A stretch of 64,000 nt of DNA, taken from NCBI GenBank assembly GCA_958418815.1, contig CATZGB010000006.1:37291-101290 (forward strand), written 5' to 3'. The stretch's first letter is position 1. Each line of letters starts with the position of its first letter. Below the pieces are notes generated by a model, which was given only the letters and a program-made list of their open reading frames with translations, had not been told where the DNA came from and made no database searches. Both the position numbers and the translations under genes were made by a program. Source of the DNA: an uncultured Bacteroidales bacterium. Its GTDB lineage: Bacteria; Bacteroidota; Bacteroidia; Bacteroidales; Muribaculaceae. This document shows positions 25,701 to 33,677 of this stretch, piece after piece.

Positions 25701-28700
25701 CACCAACTTCGAGCAGTCAAATATCGAATATGTGCAGTTCTGGATGATGAACCCGTTCCTCGATCCCGACAATCCCAACTATGACGGCGGTGACCTTTAT
25801 TTCAACTTCGGCGAGATATCGGAGGATATTCTCAAGGATGGTCTCAAATCGTATGAGAACGGAATTCCGGTCGACGGCAACAATGAATGGCTGGAGACCA
25901 CCGTCTGGGGACGTGTGTCGCGCCAGAACTCGCTGACATACGCGTTTGACACCAACAACGGCTCGCGACTGATGCAGGATGTCGGCCTTGACGGGCTGCG
26001 CAATGATGATGAGTTCAGCTTCCCGACATACTCTTCATTCCTCGACCAGCTGCGCCAGCGTCTCTCCCCGGCTGCGCTCGACAGGATGCAGAACGACATT
26101 TTCTCGCCGTTCAATGACCCGGCGCAGGACAACTATCATTTCTTCCGTGGGTATGACTACGACGAGCAGCGCCTTTCGATTCTTGAGCGTTACAAACGCT
26201 ACAACGGGGTGGAGGGGAACTCGCTGCCTCCCGAGGACGCGGCCGATCCTCTTTACCAGAGCGCCAGGTCGGTGCCTGATGTCGAGGACATCAACCAGGA
26301 CAATACCCTCAACGAGTATGAACGCTACTTCCAGTATCGTGTCTCCATACGTCCCGAGGACCTTGTCGTGGGGAAGAACTACATATCCGACAAGCAGGTG
26401 TCGACGGTCTACACGCGCGACGGCCAGACACAGACCGTCGAGTGGTATCAGTTCAAGATTCCTCTGAGCCAGTATGAGAAGAAGGTAGGCTCAATCAACG
26501 ACTTCTCCACCATCCGTTTCGCCCGCATGTTCATGACCGGCTTCAAGCAGGTGACCCACCTGCGATTCGCGACGCTCGAACTGGTTCGCGGCGAATGGCG
26601 CAATTATGACTTCAACCTCAACAACCGTGGCGACGCTCCGGCCGAGGGGCAGATGGATGTCTCGGTGGTCAACATCGAGGAGAACGCCGACCGCGAGCCG
26701 GTCAATTATGTGCTGCCTCCGGGTGTCACCCGTATCGTCGACCCGGGCCAGTCGCAGGCCGTGCAGCTCAACGAGCAGTCGATGGCGCTTAAGGTGACCG
26801 GGCTCAAGGCCGGCGACGGGCGCGGAGTCTACCGCGACACCCAGCAGGACCTGCGCAACTACAAGAGGTTGCAGATGTGGGTCCATGCCGAGAGCCTCAT
26901 TGACGATGTTACCAACCTGAAGTCAGGCGAACTGTCGGTGTTTGTGCGTCTCGGTGCCGATGTGAAGGCCAACTATTACGAGTATGAGATACCTTTGGTG
27001 CTGACACCCCACGGCAATTACAACAACTGGCTCGAGAGTGACCGCGACAAGGTGTGGCCTATGCAGAATTTCATGGACCTCAACCTCCAGAACCTTGTCA
27101 ATCTCAAGAAGGAGCGCAACCGCGCCAAGGAGGAGGCCGGCAGCGGAATCGGTTATGCCACGGTCTATACGGGCCGTGACCCTGAGAATGAGCGTAACTC
27201 GATGGCGGTCAAAGGTAACCCCTCGCTCAGCGATGTCAGGGTGATACTGGTCGGGGTGCGCAACAACTCCAACACTGTCAAGGATGGAATCATCTGGGTC
27301 AATGAACTGAAGGTCACTGATTTCGACGAGGCCGGGGGATGGGCAGCAAAGGCCAATGTCAACCTGGGGCTTTCGGATGTGGCCACCCTCAATTTCGGCG
27401 CGCATGTGGAGACGGCCGGTTTCGGTTCGGTCGACCAGGGACTCAACGAGCGCCGTATGGATGATTACCAGCAATACAATGTGGCGGTGCAGACAGACCT
27501 GGGGCGGTTCCTCCCCGAGAAGGCCAAGCTGCGCGCTCCCATATATTATTCCTACTCGACAGAGAAGACCACCCCGAAATACAACCCCCTCGACCAGGAT
27601 GTGCTGCTCAAGGACGCTCTTGACGAGGCTCCTGACAAGCATGCCCGCGACTCGATTTCGGCCTATGCCGTCGAGCGTTCCACCATACAGAGCTTTTCAC
27701 TTTCGGGATTGAAGTTTGATGTCACCAGCGCCAAACCGATGCCCTGGGATCCCTCAAACTTCACGGTCAATTTCTCATTCAACAAGCAGTCGAAGAATGA
27801 CCCGACCACGGAATATGAGTACACCAACGACTACCGCGGGTCGCTGGCCTACAATTATTCCCCGATGATAAAGGGGCTGAAGCCTTTCGGCTGGATCAGC
27901 TCTAAAAACAAGAATGTGAAGTTCTTCAAGGACTGGGAGCTGAATTACCTGCCCAACACAATCTCCTTCCTGACCAACATGTCGCGTTATTACTATGAGA
28001 TGCAGACGCGGTCGGAGCTTGACGATACCTTCCAGTTGCCGGTGTCGGTCAGCAAGAATTTCCTTTGGGACCGCCAGTTCCAGCTCACCTGGAACCTGAC
28101 AAAGTCCATCTCCCTGTCGTTCAACTCCAACACCTCGGCGCGTATCGAGGAGACTGTCGGAGCTGTCAACAAAAAGCTTTTCCCTGACCAGTACAAGCAA
28201 TGGAAAGACACCGTGTGGAGCTCGATTCTTTCGCTCGGAACTCCTTGGGCTTACAACCAGAATGTGGTGGCCACATACCGCGCGCCGTTCAACCGCATAC
28301 CGGTGCTTGATTTCCTCACCGGAAACTTCTCATACAATTCCACATACCGTTGGGACCGTGGTGCGGAAATCGACGGCTACTCCACCGGAAACAAGATTTC
28401 AAGCCAGTCTTCGATGAGCGTCGACGGGCGTGTCAACTTCGAGAGCCTTTACAACAAGATTCCGTTTGTGAAGGATGTACACAAGCGGTTCAACAATGTA
28501 GGCAAGAAGACCGTGCAGAGGAAACCGAAGAAGTTTGAGCGCACATACAAGCTCAACCCCGACACGACTTTCACCATCAAGCACAATCTGCGCACGAAGA
28601 AAATCCGCATAAAGGGTGAGGATGTCAACTCCAAGCAGCCGTTTGTCTTCAAGCACAAGATTGTCGACATGAACACGGTGGAGATTCTGACCCCGTCAGA

Positions 28701-30183
28701 CGCCAACGTGAAGTTCTCGATCGAAGAGATATTGAAAGATGAGAAGTCGGTATGGCGCGAGGTCGGGGAGTATGCGCTCAGGCTGGTGATGAGTCCGCGC
28801 TCGGCATCTGTGCGCTGGAAACGCACCAACACGATGTCGATACCGCTGTTCCGCAACGACATCGGCAATATTTTCGGACAGTCGACCGGCTACGGCGCGA
28901 TGTCGCCCGGGCTTGACTTCGCTTTCGGATTCGCCGGTGAGGATTACATCTACAAGGCGAAAGACCGTGGATGGCTCATCACCGACGACGGACAGACTTC
29001 CCCCGCCATCATCTCCAGGGCCAATGAGCTTAACCTGGAATTCCAGCTTGAGTTTGTGAAAGGGCTCAAACTGCAGCTGACAATGAACCGCACCGACAAC
29101 CGCACGCGCCAGATACAATTCATGTATGCTGACATGCCGGTGACATATTCCGGTTCATACACCAAGACCCATTGCGCGATAGGGACAGCCCTCGGTTCGT
29201 CGAATGCCGAGGACGGATACTACAGCCCGGCGTTCCAGAAGATGCTTGACAATATTCCTGTCATCGCCGAACGATATAATGCCTTATACAATGGCGCGCG
29301 CTATCCAGGCGGTGGCTTCATGACCGACAATCCGCTTGTCGGACAGCCTTTCAACCCGTCAAACGGCACAGTCTCGCAGACCTCCTCTGATGTTCTCGTG
29401 CCTGCGTTCATATCGGCTTACACCGGAACCAACCCATACTCGCAGTATCTTAATCCGTTCCCCGATTTCTCGGCTGTGTTGCCCAACTGGCGTCTCACAT
29501 ATGACGGGCTGATCAACCTTGGAAACATGAAGAGGTGGTTCAAGAGCTTCTCGCTGAGCCACGCCTACCAGTGTACCTACTCCGTGGGGTCTTATTCATC
29601 ATATCTCAACTGGCTCACTGTTGATGGCACTCTCGGATTCACCCTCGACACCAACACCGGGATGCCGGTGCCGTCATCGCCATACAACATCTCGTCGGTG
29701 GCCATCACTGAGCGTTTCGCGCCTCTTATCGGTGTGACCGGCACATTGAAGAATGACCTCCAGTTCAATGTGGAGTGGAAAGACCAGCGCACCCTGACCC
29801 TAAACACCTCGGCCGGGCAGGTGGTGGAGGCCACATCGCGCGGTCTGACCATAGGTGCGGGCTACAAAATCATAGGTTTCAACACTATACTGAAGATGCG
29901 CGGCTCGCAGTCGGGTGTCAGCAACGACCTGACCCTGAAAGCTGACTTCTCGCTGCAGAACACGCAGGCGCTCATCCGCCGCATCGAGACCAATTACACC
30001 CAGGCGACTTCGGGCACCCGCACTCTGACCATCAACTTCAACGCCCAATACATCCTCTCCCGCAAGCTCACCCTCGGGGCATATTTCGACCATCAGGTCA
30101 ACACCCCGCTGGTCAGCAGCGCCGCCTATCCCACCTCCAACTCCTCCTACGGCCTCTCCCTCAACCTCAACCTCTCCCGCTGA
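22702..30183 (+). CDS. sprA: SprA, outer-membrane translocon of the type IX secretion system
   Basis: A 2493-residue giant outer-membrane beta-barrel. SprA is the channel through which type IX cargo crosses the outer membrane. After an N-terminal hydrophobic segment (about residues 12-36) come the family's repeated motif FDFDQKIQATIAASVGDRMNFNMTYN-type sequences near 215-255 (two SprA N-terminal repeats in all), SSYVDDFESSQTGIDLRSP near 848, and very many alternating strands to the end. Size is normal for the family. There is no ATG at the front: the frame opens just after a TAG at 22699, so TTG 22702 (or CTG 22717) must be used. A GGAGG lies about 20 bases upstream. Confidence 0.92.
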   Translation: MLVTSLIRKSIYRRSLWLLCTVVAVAASAVFVIAGTQAPGAGAGGVSITPPPPFPSLPVPSNPNDSIMMPFPVQQTVPADYERLMEDQFAADLSTPSNIVTVPEYDPETGYYVIRTKIGDTEITTPFILNEKQYNDWQFRRQLQEYYQERNQALAENKEKQPFNIFDMNFAYGPLEKIFGPGGVSLKTQGSVQIKMGVNSNKSDNPSLPIKSRRKTYFDFDQKIQATIAASVGDRMNFNMTYNTDATFDFDSKNIKLAYEGKEDDIVKSIEAGNVSMTTGSSLIRGATALFGVKSKLQFGKFTVTALLSQQNSESKTVSSKGGSQATDFSVNVDQYDQNRHFFLANYFYRNYDQFAARLPLVASGVNITRVEVWVTNKGGKYEQARNIVAFADLAEGDAAGLNNSYWTVNPSVMMPCNQSNNLLDVIKTEYPGARSINTVTQALEPLRAFGIEGGRDYEKVESARLLNSSEYTVNSTLGYISLKAQLNSDDVLGVAFEYTCNGQVYQVGEFSSDITTTSESLYVKMLKSTTVDPKLPIWRLMMKNVYSLGAYQVQKQNFKLQIKYLSDTTGTLINYLPIPSMSNTPLLQVMNLDRIDSNEQSNPDGFFDFIEGYTIISSNGKVIFPVAEPFGAHLEKKINDPVLAQKYVYKELYDSTLVIARQFADKNKFVLAGSYQASSGSQIRLNAMNVPRGSVIVMAGGVQLVENSDYTVDYSMGIVTITNQSIIDSGQSISVTLENQSLFSTQRKTLLGLDMQYAISKDLNIGATLLHFSEKALTEKVNIGDEVINNSMFGFNVNYNTRFMWLTNLLNKIPTVNATAPSTLSLTAEYALLKPHSQKAGSTQGSSYVDDFESSQTGIDLRSPYSWFLASTPYDSGKDALFPEAALSNDPAYGMNRALLNWYYIDRMFTDRNSSLAPGYIRNDLVQLSNPYVREVTSQEIFPGRELTYGESATVQTLNLSFYPTERGPYNLDATNIDEEGYLLNPEKRWGGIMRKMDNTNFEQSNIEYVQFWMMNPFLDPDNPNYDGGDLYFNFGEISEDILKDGLKSYENGIPVDGNNEWLETTVWGRVSRQNSLTYAFDTNNGSRLMQDVGLDGLRNDDEFSFPTYSSFLDQLRQRLSPAALDRMQNDIFSPFNDPAQDNYHFFRGYDYDEQRLSILERYKRYNGVEGNSLPPEDAADPLYQSARSVPDVEDINQDNTLNEYERYFQYRVSIRPEDLVVGKNYISDKQVSTVYTRDGQTQTVEWYQFKIPLSQYEKKVGSINDFSTIRFARMFMTGFKQVTHLRFATLELVRGEWRNYDFNLNNRGDAPAEGQMDVSVVNIEENADREPVNYVLPPGVTRIVDPGQSQAVQLNEQSMALKVTGLKAGDGRGVYRDTQQDLRNYKRLQMWVHAESLIDDVTNLKSGELSVFVRLGADVKANYYEYEIPLVLTPHGNYNNWLESDRDKVWPMQNFMDLNLQNLVNLKKERNRAKEEAGSGIGYATVYTGRDPENERNSMAVKGNPSLSDVRVILVGVRNNSNTVKDGIIWVNELKVTDFDEAGGWAAKANVNLGLSDVATLNFGAHVETAGFGSVDQGLNERRMDDYQQYNVAVQTDLGRFLPEKAKLRAPIYYSYSTEKTTPKYNPLDQDVLLKDALDEAPDKHARDSISAYAVERSTIQSFSLSGLKFDVTSAKPMPWDPSNFTVNFSFNKQSKNDPTTEYEYTNDYRGSLAYNYSPMIKGLKPFGWISSKNKNVKFFKDWELNYLPNTISFLTNMSRYYYEMQTRSELDDTFQLPVSVSKNFLWDRQFQLTWNLTKSISLSFNSNTSARIEETVGAVNKKLFPDQYKQWKDTVWSSILSLGTPWAYNQNVVATYRAPFNRIPVLDFLTGNFSYNSTYRWDRGAEIDGYSTGNKISSQSSMSVDGRVNFESLYNKIPFVKDVHKRFNNVGKKTVQRKPKKFERTYKLNPDTTFTIKHNLRTKKIRIKGEDVNSKQPFVFKHKIVDMNTVEILTPSDANVKFSIEEILKDEKSVWREVGEYALRLVMSPRSASVRWKRTNTMSIPLFRNDIGNIFGQSTGYGAMSPGLDFAFGFAGEDYIYKAKDRGWLITDDGQTSPAIISRANELNLEFQLEFVKGLKLQLTMNRTDNRTRQIQFMYADMPVTYSGSYTKTHCAIGTALGSSNAEDGYYSPAFQKMLDNIPVIAERYNALYNGARYPGGGFMTDNPLVGQPFNPSNGTVSQTSSDVLVPAFISAYTGTNPYSQYLNPFPDFSAVLPNWRLTYDGLINLGNMKRWFKSFSLSHAYQCTYSVGSYSSYLNWLTVDGTLGFTLDTNTGMPVPSSPYNISSVAITERFAPLIGVTGTLKNDLQFNVEWKDQRTLTLNTSAGQVVEATSRGLTIGAGYKIIGFNTILKMRGSQSGVSNDLTLKADFSLQNTQALIRRIETNYTQATSGTRTLTINFNAQYILSRKLTLGAYFDHQVNTPLVSSAAYPTSNSSYGLSLNLNLSR

Positions 30184-30335
30184 CAGAGATGGGGTGGCGG
30201 CAGCCAAACGCCGTGAGGGGCAACCTCTTCATCCCCTGCCTGACAAATCCTTTCCCCCCTTGCTCCCCCATGTCAAGTCCCTATCCAGCCATCATTCAGC
30301 CTCTGTGATTTTTTTCAAATTATTTTGCCTGGAAA

Positions 30336-30367
30336 TTTGGTTTGTAAAATAAAGTTGTTTAACTTTG
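30336..30367 (+). promoter_or_regulatory. Promoter of the membrane protein/regulator pair
   Basis: TTTG at 30336-30339 and a perfect TAACTTTG at 30360-30367, 20 bases apart. The leader to ATG 30465 is about 90 bases. Confidence 0.7.
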
Positions 30368-30464
30368 CTCCCGAATTGGAGCGGTAATCGCGAGTGCCGC
30401 TCTTTTTCAGGAATGAGTGGTTTATAAAATAAACCGATTTAAAAACTCTAAACAAGTTATATTT

Positions 30465-31088
30465 ATGGAAGAAAAAAGGATTTCTGAGAAAGAGAGCCTT
30501 GAAATCATCACCGAGATGATTTCAAGAACAAAAGACCGTTATATCGGTGACGGCAATATCCTGATGCTGTGGGGATATCTGACCGTGGTGATGACGGCTG
30601 TCATATGGGCCTTGTTGGCCTTGACCCACAATGGGGTTTGGAACTGGCTGTGGTTTGCCATATGGATTGTAGGTGGGATAGTCACCCCGATTATGGCACG
30701 AAAAAATCAACGCAGAAACGGAGTGAAAAGCTATTCAGACAAAATCAGTTCATCAATCTGGTCTATTGTCGGATATTCAGGTATAGTCTCCACACTATGT
30801 TGCCTTGGATTCCTGTTGTTAAAAGGGGTTGATTGCTGGAGTATGATGTTTGCATTCGCACTCATCATAGTGCCATTCGCAGAGATGGCTCAGGGAATCG
30901 TGGTTCGCGAGAAGTCATTCCTGGTTGGCGGCGGAATCGGATTGTTGACAGGCATTTTCACCGTGTGCTGTATCGCAGGTGGCATCACGCTCGAAGCCAA
31001 CTGGTTTCTGCCCTTGTTCATAGTGGCATTCATCTTTATGATGATTGTCCCCGGACATATCCTGAACTCAAAATATAAACGGCAATGA
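30465..31088 (+). CDS. Polytopic membrane protein paired with a winged-helix regulator
   Basis: A 207-residue protein with a charged, probably cytoplasmic N-terminus (MEEKRISEKESLEIITEMISRTKDRYIGDG) and about six hydrophobic segments. The N-terminal pattern ESLEII..MI..TK....G.g..ml.WGY is one I associate with uncharacterised Bacteroidota membrane proteins that precede a small MarR/PadR-like regulator; I know no function. The next gene overlaps its stop in ATGA, so the two are translated together. The ATG at 30465 is preferred over an in-frame start at 30417. Confidence 0.8.
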   Translation: MEEKRISEKESLEIITEMISRTKDRYIGDGNILMLWGYLTVVMTAVIWALLALTHNGVWNWLWFAIWIVGGIVTPIMARKNQRRNGVKSYSDKISSSIWSIVGYSGIVSTLCCLGFLLLKGVDCWSMMFAFALIIVPFAEMAQGIVVREKSFLVGGGIGLLTGIFTVCCIAGGITLEANWFLPLFIVAFIFMMIVPGHILNSKYKRQ

Positions 31089-31366
31089 AAGAGTTGAATC
31101 CGCTTTTGCATTCACAGTTGCGACTTGCGGTGATGTCAATTCTCATGAATGTCGAGGAGGCGGATTTTGTCTATCTCAGACAAAAGACCGAATCCACCGC
31201 AGGAAACCTGAGTGTGCAACTCGACAAACTCTCTTCGGCGGGATATATTACGGTGGAGAAAGGGTTTGTCGGGAAAAAGCCCCGAACAGCCTGTCGTGTC
31301 ACCAAGAAAGGGAAACAAGCTTTTGAGGAGTATGTCGACACTCTGAGACAATATATCGGGTTGTAG
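31085..31366 (+). CDS. Winged-helix transcriptional regulator (HTH_34/MarR-like)
   Basis: A 93-residue single-domain DNA-binding protein. LHSQLRLAVMSILMNVEEADFVYLRQKTESTAGNLS is the helix-turn-helix part, with recognition helix around NLSVQLDKLSSAGYI, and VEKGFVGKKPRTACRVTKKGKQAFEEYV is the wing plus terminal helix. It resembles the short winged-helix family PF13601. The gene starts in the stop of the membrane protein (ATGA) and is followed by a terminator. It likely controls its own operon, by analogy with similar pairs. Confidence 0.88.
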   Translation: MKELNPLLHSQLRLAVMSILMNVEEADFVYLRQKTESTAGNLSVQLDKLSSAGYITVEKGFVGKKPRTACRVTKKGKQAFEEYVDTLRQYIGL

Positions 31367-31380
31367 CCCCCATCAAAATA

Positions 31381-31415
31381 AAGGTTGCCTCTCTAATGGA
31401 TGAGGACAACCTTTT
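31381..31415. terminator. Bidirectional rho-independent terminator
   Basis: AAGGTTGCCTC (31381-31391) pairs with GAGG-A-CAACCTT (31402-31413) with a single bulged A. On the plus strand TTTT follows; on the minus strand TTTATTTT follows, so it can end both the regulator transcript and tatD. Confidence 0.8.
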
Positions 31416-31464
31416 GCTGTCGGGCGTAATTGTAGACCCCCGGGATATGTGGAATTCTATCCGA

Positions 31465-32301
31465 TTACAGGTTGAAGAGGCGGCGGGTGTTGGCCGTTGT
31501 CCTTGACGCTACCTCTTCGATTGGGAGCGAAAGGGCAGTGGCGACTCCTTGAGCGATGGCGGGGAGGTAGGCCGACTGGTTGCGCCGTCCTCTGAACGGC
31601 ACCGGGGCGAGATAGGGGGAATCGGTTTCCAGCAGTATCCGGTCGATGCCGATTGAAGGCAATACAGAAGGCAGTGTCGAGTTTTTGAATGTCAGGATGC
31701 CGTTGATTCCGAAATGGAAGTCGCCGGTTTCGCGAATGCGGGCCACATCCTCGACAGTTCCGCCGAAGCTGTGGAACACCCCCTGCGGTATGGAGGGGAG
31801 GCCACGCAACACCTCCAGTGTCTCGTCAAGACCATCGCGGCAATGGATTATTATCGGCAGATTGTGGCGCAACGCAATGCGGCATTGCCTGTCGAAGGCA
31901 CGCATCTGGCGCTCGCGTTTCTCAGGTTCCCAATAAAGGTCGATGCCGATTTCCCCGACCGCGTGGTAAAGTCCGGGGTTCTCCTCGATTTCCCTCTCAA
32001 TGATGTCGAGGGCGGCCTCGGGATTGTCGGTAAGTTCGGTGGGATGCAGACCCATCGCCATCGATACCTTTCCGGGGAATAGGGCTGCGAGCCGTTTCAT
32101 CGGCCCGATTTCATCGAGGGCGTTGGCGGGAAACATCATATGGCAGACCCCTGCCTGCAAAGCCCTCTCCACAGCCTCCTCGCCGCCGCGTGGAGTAGGG
32201 AGGGGGGGAGGTAGGATTACCCCCTTTTTAGGATGTTTGGGCTGCTCCTCGGTCAGAAAGTCGTCGCAATAGAGATGGGTATGGCTGTCAATCAATTCCA
32301 T
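31465..32301 (-). CDS. TatD-family metal-dependent hydrolase (DNase)
   Basis: A 278-residue TIM-barrel hydrolase. Metal ligands are visible: DSHTHLY at the N-terminus, IGEIGIDLYW-type acidic residue (here GEIGIDLY), HCRDGLDE near 150, FHSFGG near 175 and LLETDSPYLAPVPFRG near 222. TatD-type enzymes act as 3'-5' exonucleases or related hydrolases. Odd: a Pro-rich segment of about 20 residues (residues 22-42, with ILPPPLPTPRGGEE) interrupts the first helix, where most family members run directly from the HTH motif to ERALEAGV. Downstream of the DUF4250 gene, 53 bases apart. Confidence 0.88.
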   Translation of the reverse strand: MELIDSHTHLYCDDFLTEEQPKHPKKGVILPPPLPTPRGGEEAVERALQAGVCHMMFPANALDEIGPMKRLAALFPGKVSMAMGLHPTELTDNPEAALDIIEREIEENPGLYHAVGEIGIDLYWEPEKRERQMRAFDRQCRIALRHNLPIIIHCRDGLDETLEVLRGLPSIPQGVFHSFGGTVEDVARIRETGDFHFGINGILTFKNSTLPSVLPSIGIDRILLETDSPYLAPVPFRGRRNQSAYLPAIAQGVATALSLPIEEVASRTTANTRRLFNL

Positions 32302-32354
32302 AAAAAATCTCCTTGAATCGGGTTGTCAGAGAATCTGGTAGTCAAAGAATCAGG

Positions 32355-32534
32355 TTATCTGAACTGATTGATTTCAGGCATATAATCGAAACCGGCATCC
32401 TTGAGCTTGTTCTCCAGTTCCTCGCGATTGAGGCTGAGGTCATCGCAGAGGCTGTCGAGGTTTTCGTAACGGTCGCGCAGCTTCATATTGACCCAGCTCA
32501 GTAGCATAAACGGGTCTTTGGGCATATCTTCCAT
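32355..32534 (-). CDS. DUF4250 family small protein
   Basis: A 59-residue soluble protein with PKDPFMLLSWVNMKLRDRY, LDSLCDDL and ELENKLKDAGFDYMPEINQF, matching my memory of DUF4250, a family of unknown function in Bacteroidota and Firmicutes. The start is ambiguous: ATG 32534 (MEDMPKDP) leaves a leader of about 37 bases from the predicted promoter, while ATG 32561 adds nine residues with almost no leader. It may be cotranscribed with tatD. Confidence 0.8.
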   Translation of the reverse strand: MEDMPKDPFMLLSWVNMKLRDRYENLDSLCDDLSLNREELENKLKDAGFDYMPEINQFR

Positions 32535-32577
32535 AACAGTTGTCGTTTCAATCGCGCCCAATCTCGGAACGCGCCCG

Positions 32578-32585
32578 CAAAGTTA
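32578..32585 (-). promoter_or_regulatory. -7 box for the DUF4250/tatD operon
   Basis: CAAAGTTA on the plus strand reads TAACTTTG on the minus strand. A convincing -33 element at the expected distance is not seen. Confidence 0.5.
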
Positions 32586-32720
32586 CAAAAAATAATCAAT
32601 AGCGGGAGGTGCTGTTTGTGTTCTCTGTGTTGATGTTGATTATCGGGTTCTCCATTGACGAAAAGAGATGTTAAAACAAAACTTATTTTTGAGCTGAAAT
32701 GTTTTTTTCTTGATTATAAT

Positions 32721-32751
32721 TTTGATAATAGGCAAGTAGTGAGTATCTTTG
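32721..32751 (+). promoter_or_regulatory. Promoter of the AT-rich islet genes
   Basis: TTTG at 32721-32724 and TATCTTTG at 32744-32751, 19 bases apart. It directs transcription toward the two frames at 32771 and 32962. Confidence 0.65.
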
Positions 32752-32770
32752 TCGTCAAAGATGATTGTTT

Positions 32771-32965
32771 ATGGGCAGTGTATTGAAAATCACAAAAAAG
32801 TGTGTTGGTGTTTCTTCCCGGTCATATTCATTGGCTAAGCAGAAATGCTGGCATTCTGTGGCTAATGGGCAAAATCCTCCAGCTCCCCGGAAGTTATGTT
32901 ATGGGGAAAGGGTTATTGTCTCTAAATATTGCCATTTTGAAGAATCCGCTTTATTCATTAAATGA
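32771..32965 (+). CDS. Possible 64-residue protein, Cys-rich, unknown
   Basis: A frame from ATG 32771, about 13 bases after the predicted transcription start, to a TGA whose last bases overlap the ATG of the next gene (ATGA at 32962-32965). The protein is basic, with five cysteines (KKCVG, KCWHS, KLCYG, KYCHF among them), and has no recognised motif. The start/stop overlap is what one expects of coupled genes, but the frame is short and a competing frame exists at 32802-33017, so this could be an untranslated leader. Confidence 0.35.
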   Translation: MGSVLKITKKCVGVSSRSYSLAKQKCWHSVANGQNPPAPRKLCYGERVIVSKYCHFEESALFIK

Positions 32966-33537
32966 GGCATATCCTTACAAAAGATTTCAGATATGTTCAG
33001 AAAGAGCCATCCCGTGATGGCTCTTTCGATGTTTGTCATACTTATGTCTTTTTCATCGCATTTACAGACAGGAAGTCAGGGAAAGCGTGTCGTATTAAAT
33101 ATGTTTCACGAGCTGAGAAAATCGGGGAGGTATTCGCGATAAAGTTTTATGCCAGCCGTGACAGAAAAAGTATACACGACAAATACAGTCTTGCTCATAA
33201 ACAATTAAGCTACAAAGCCGTCATTTCTATTTTTGATAGATGTCTGGAAATAATAGCGGAGTGTATCATGGAATATCCTGAATCATCATTCGTATTCAAG
33301 GGCGCGGAGGCCTATGACCCACGCACGAAAAAATGGGAAGATGAAAAGGAAAACCAGAGATTCAGGATATATCGTAGTTATTTGAGCAAAAAGATAGGAA
33401 CAAAACAATTTTCTCATTTTCATTTCCCTGATAATAGTATCTATCTTTTGGTAAAACGTGATTGCGAGGACGATGTGGTAAAGAAAGACCGCCTGATGGC
33501 GATGTTGATGCATCGCTTTATGCCAGATAATGATTGA
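32962..33537 (+). CDS. Hypothetical protein in an AT-rich islet
   Basis: A 191-residue basic soluble protein. Visible pattern: an N-terminal beta-rich part (FFIAFTDRKSGKACRIKYV), a helix, then YPESSFVFKGAEAYDP, NQRFRIYRSYLSKKIG, FSHFHFPDNSIYLLVKRD. From memory, a widespread Bacteroidota orphan family has a similar SFGF-GA ... RFR-Y ... F-H ... YLL order, with no known function; I cannot confirm the match. Base composition is clearly AT-richer than the genes on either side, suggesting acquisition by transfer. Own promoter upstream. Confidence 0.7.
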   Translation: MRHILTKDFRYVQKEPSRDGSFDVCHTYVFFIAFTDRKSGKACRIKYVSRAEKIGEVFAIKFYASRDRKSIHDKYSLAHKQLSYKAVISIFDRCLEIIAECIMEYPESSFVFKGAEAYDPRTKKWEDEKENQRFRIYRSYLSKKIGTKQFSHFHFPDNSIYLLVKRDCEDDVVKKDRLMAMLMHRFMPDND

Positions 33538-33663
33538 TATATTGTTGATCTCATTCAAAATACCTGTTGGCAAATTGCGCAGGATGGTGTTTGAAGGGTT
33601 ATCGGGGGGCGGTTGAGGTGAAAAAAGTAGGGGATGGAGGATGGGGGATTGGTGGAATTTGAG

Positions 33664-33671
33664 TAATTTTG
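33664..33671 (+). promoter_or_regulatory. -7 box immediately upstream of the polyprenyl synthase gene
   Basis: A perfect TAATTTTG ends only 6 bases before the ATG at 33678, so the transcript would be nearly leaderless. A -33 TTTG at the standard distance is not evident. Confidence 0.5.
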
Positions 33672-33677
33672 TGGATT

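Noticed and set aside
32802..33017. A 71-codon frame in the AT-rich islet
   Set aside because: It overlaps the start of the 191-residue gene out of frame and competes with the ATGA-coupled 64-residue frame; no supporting start signal.
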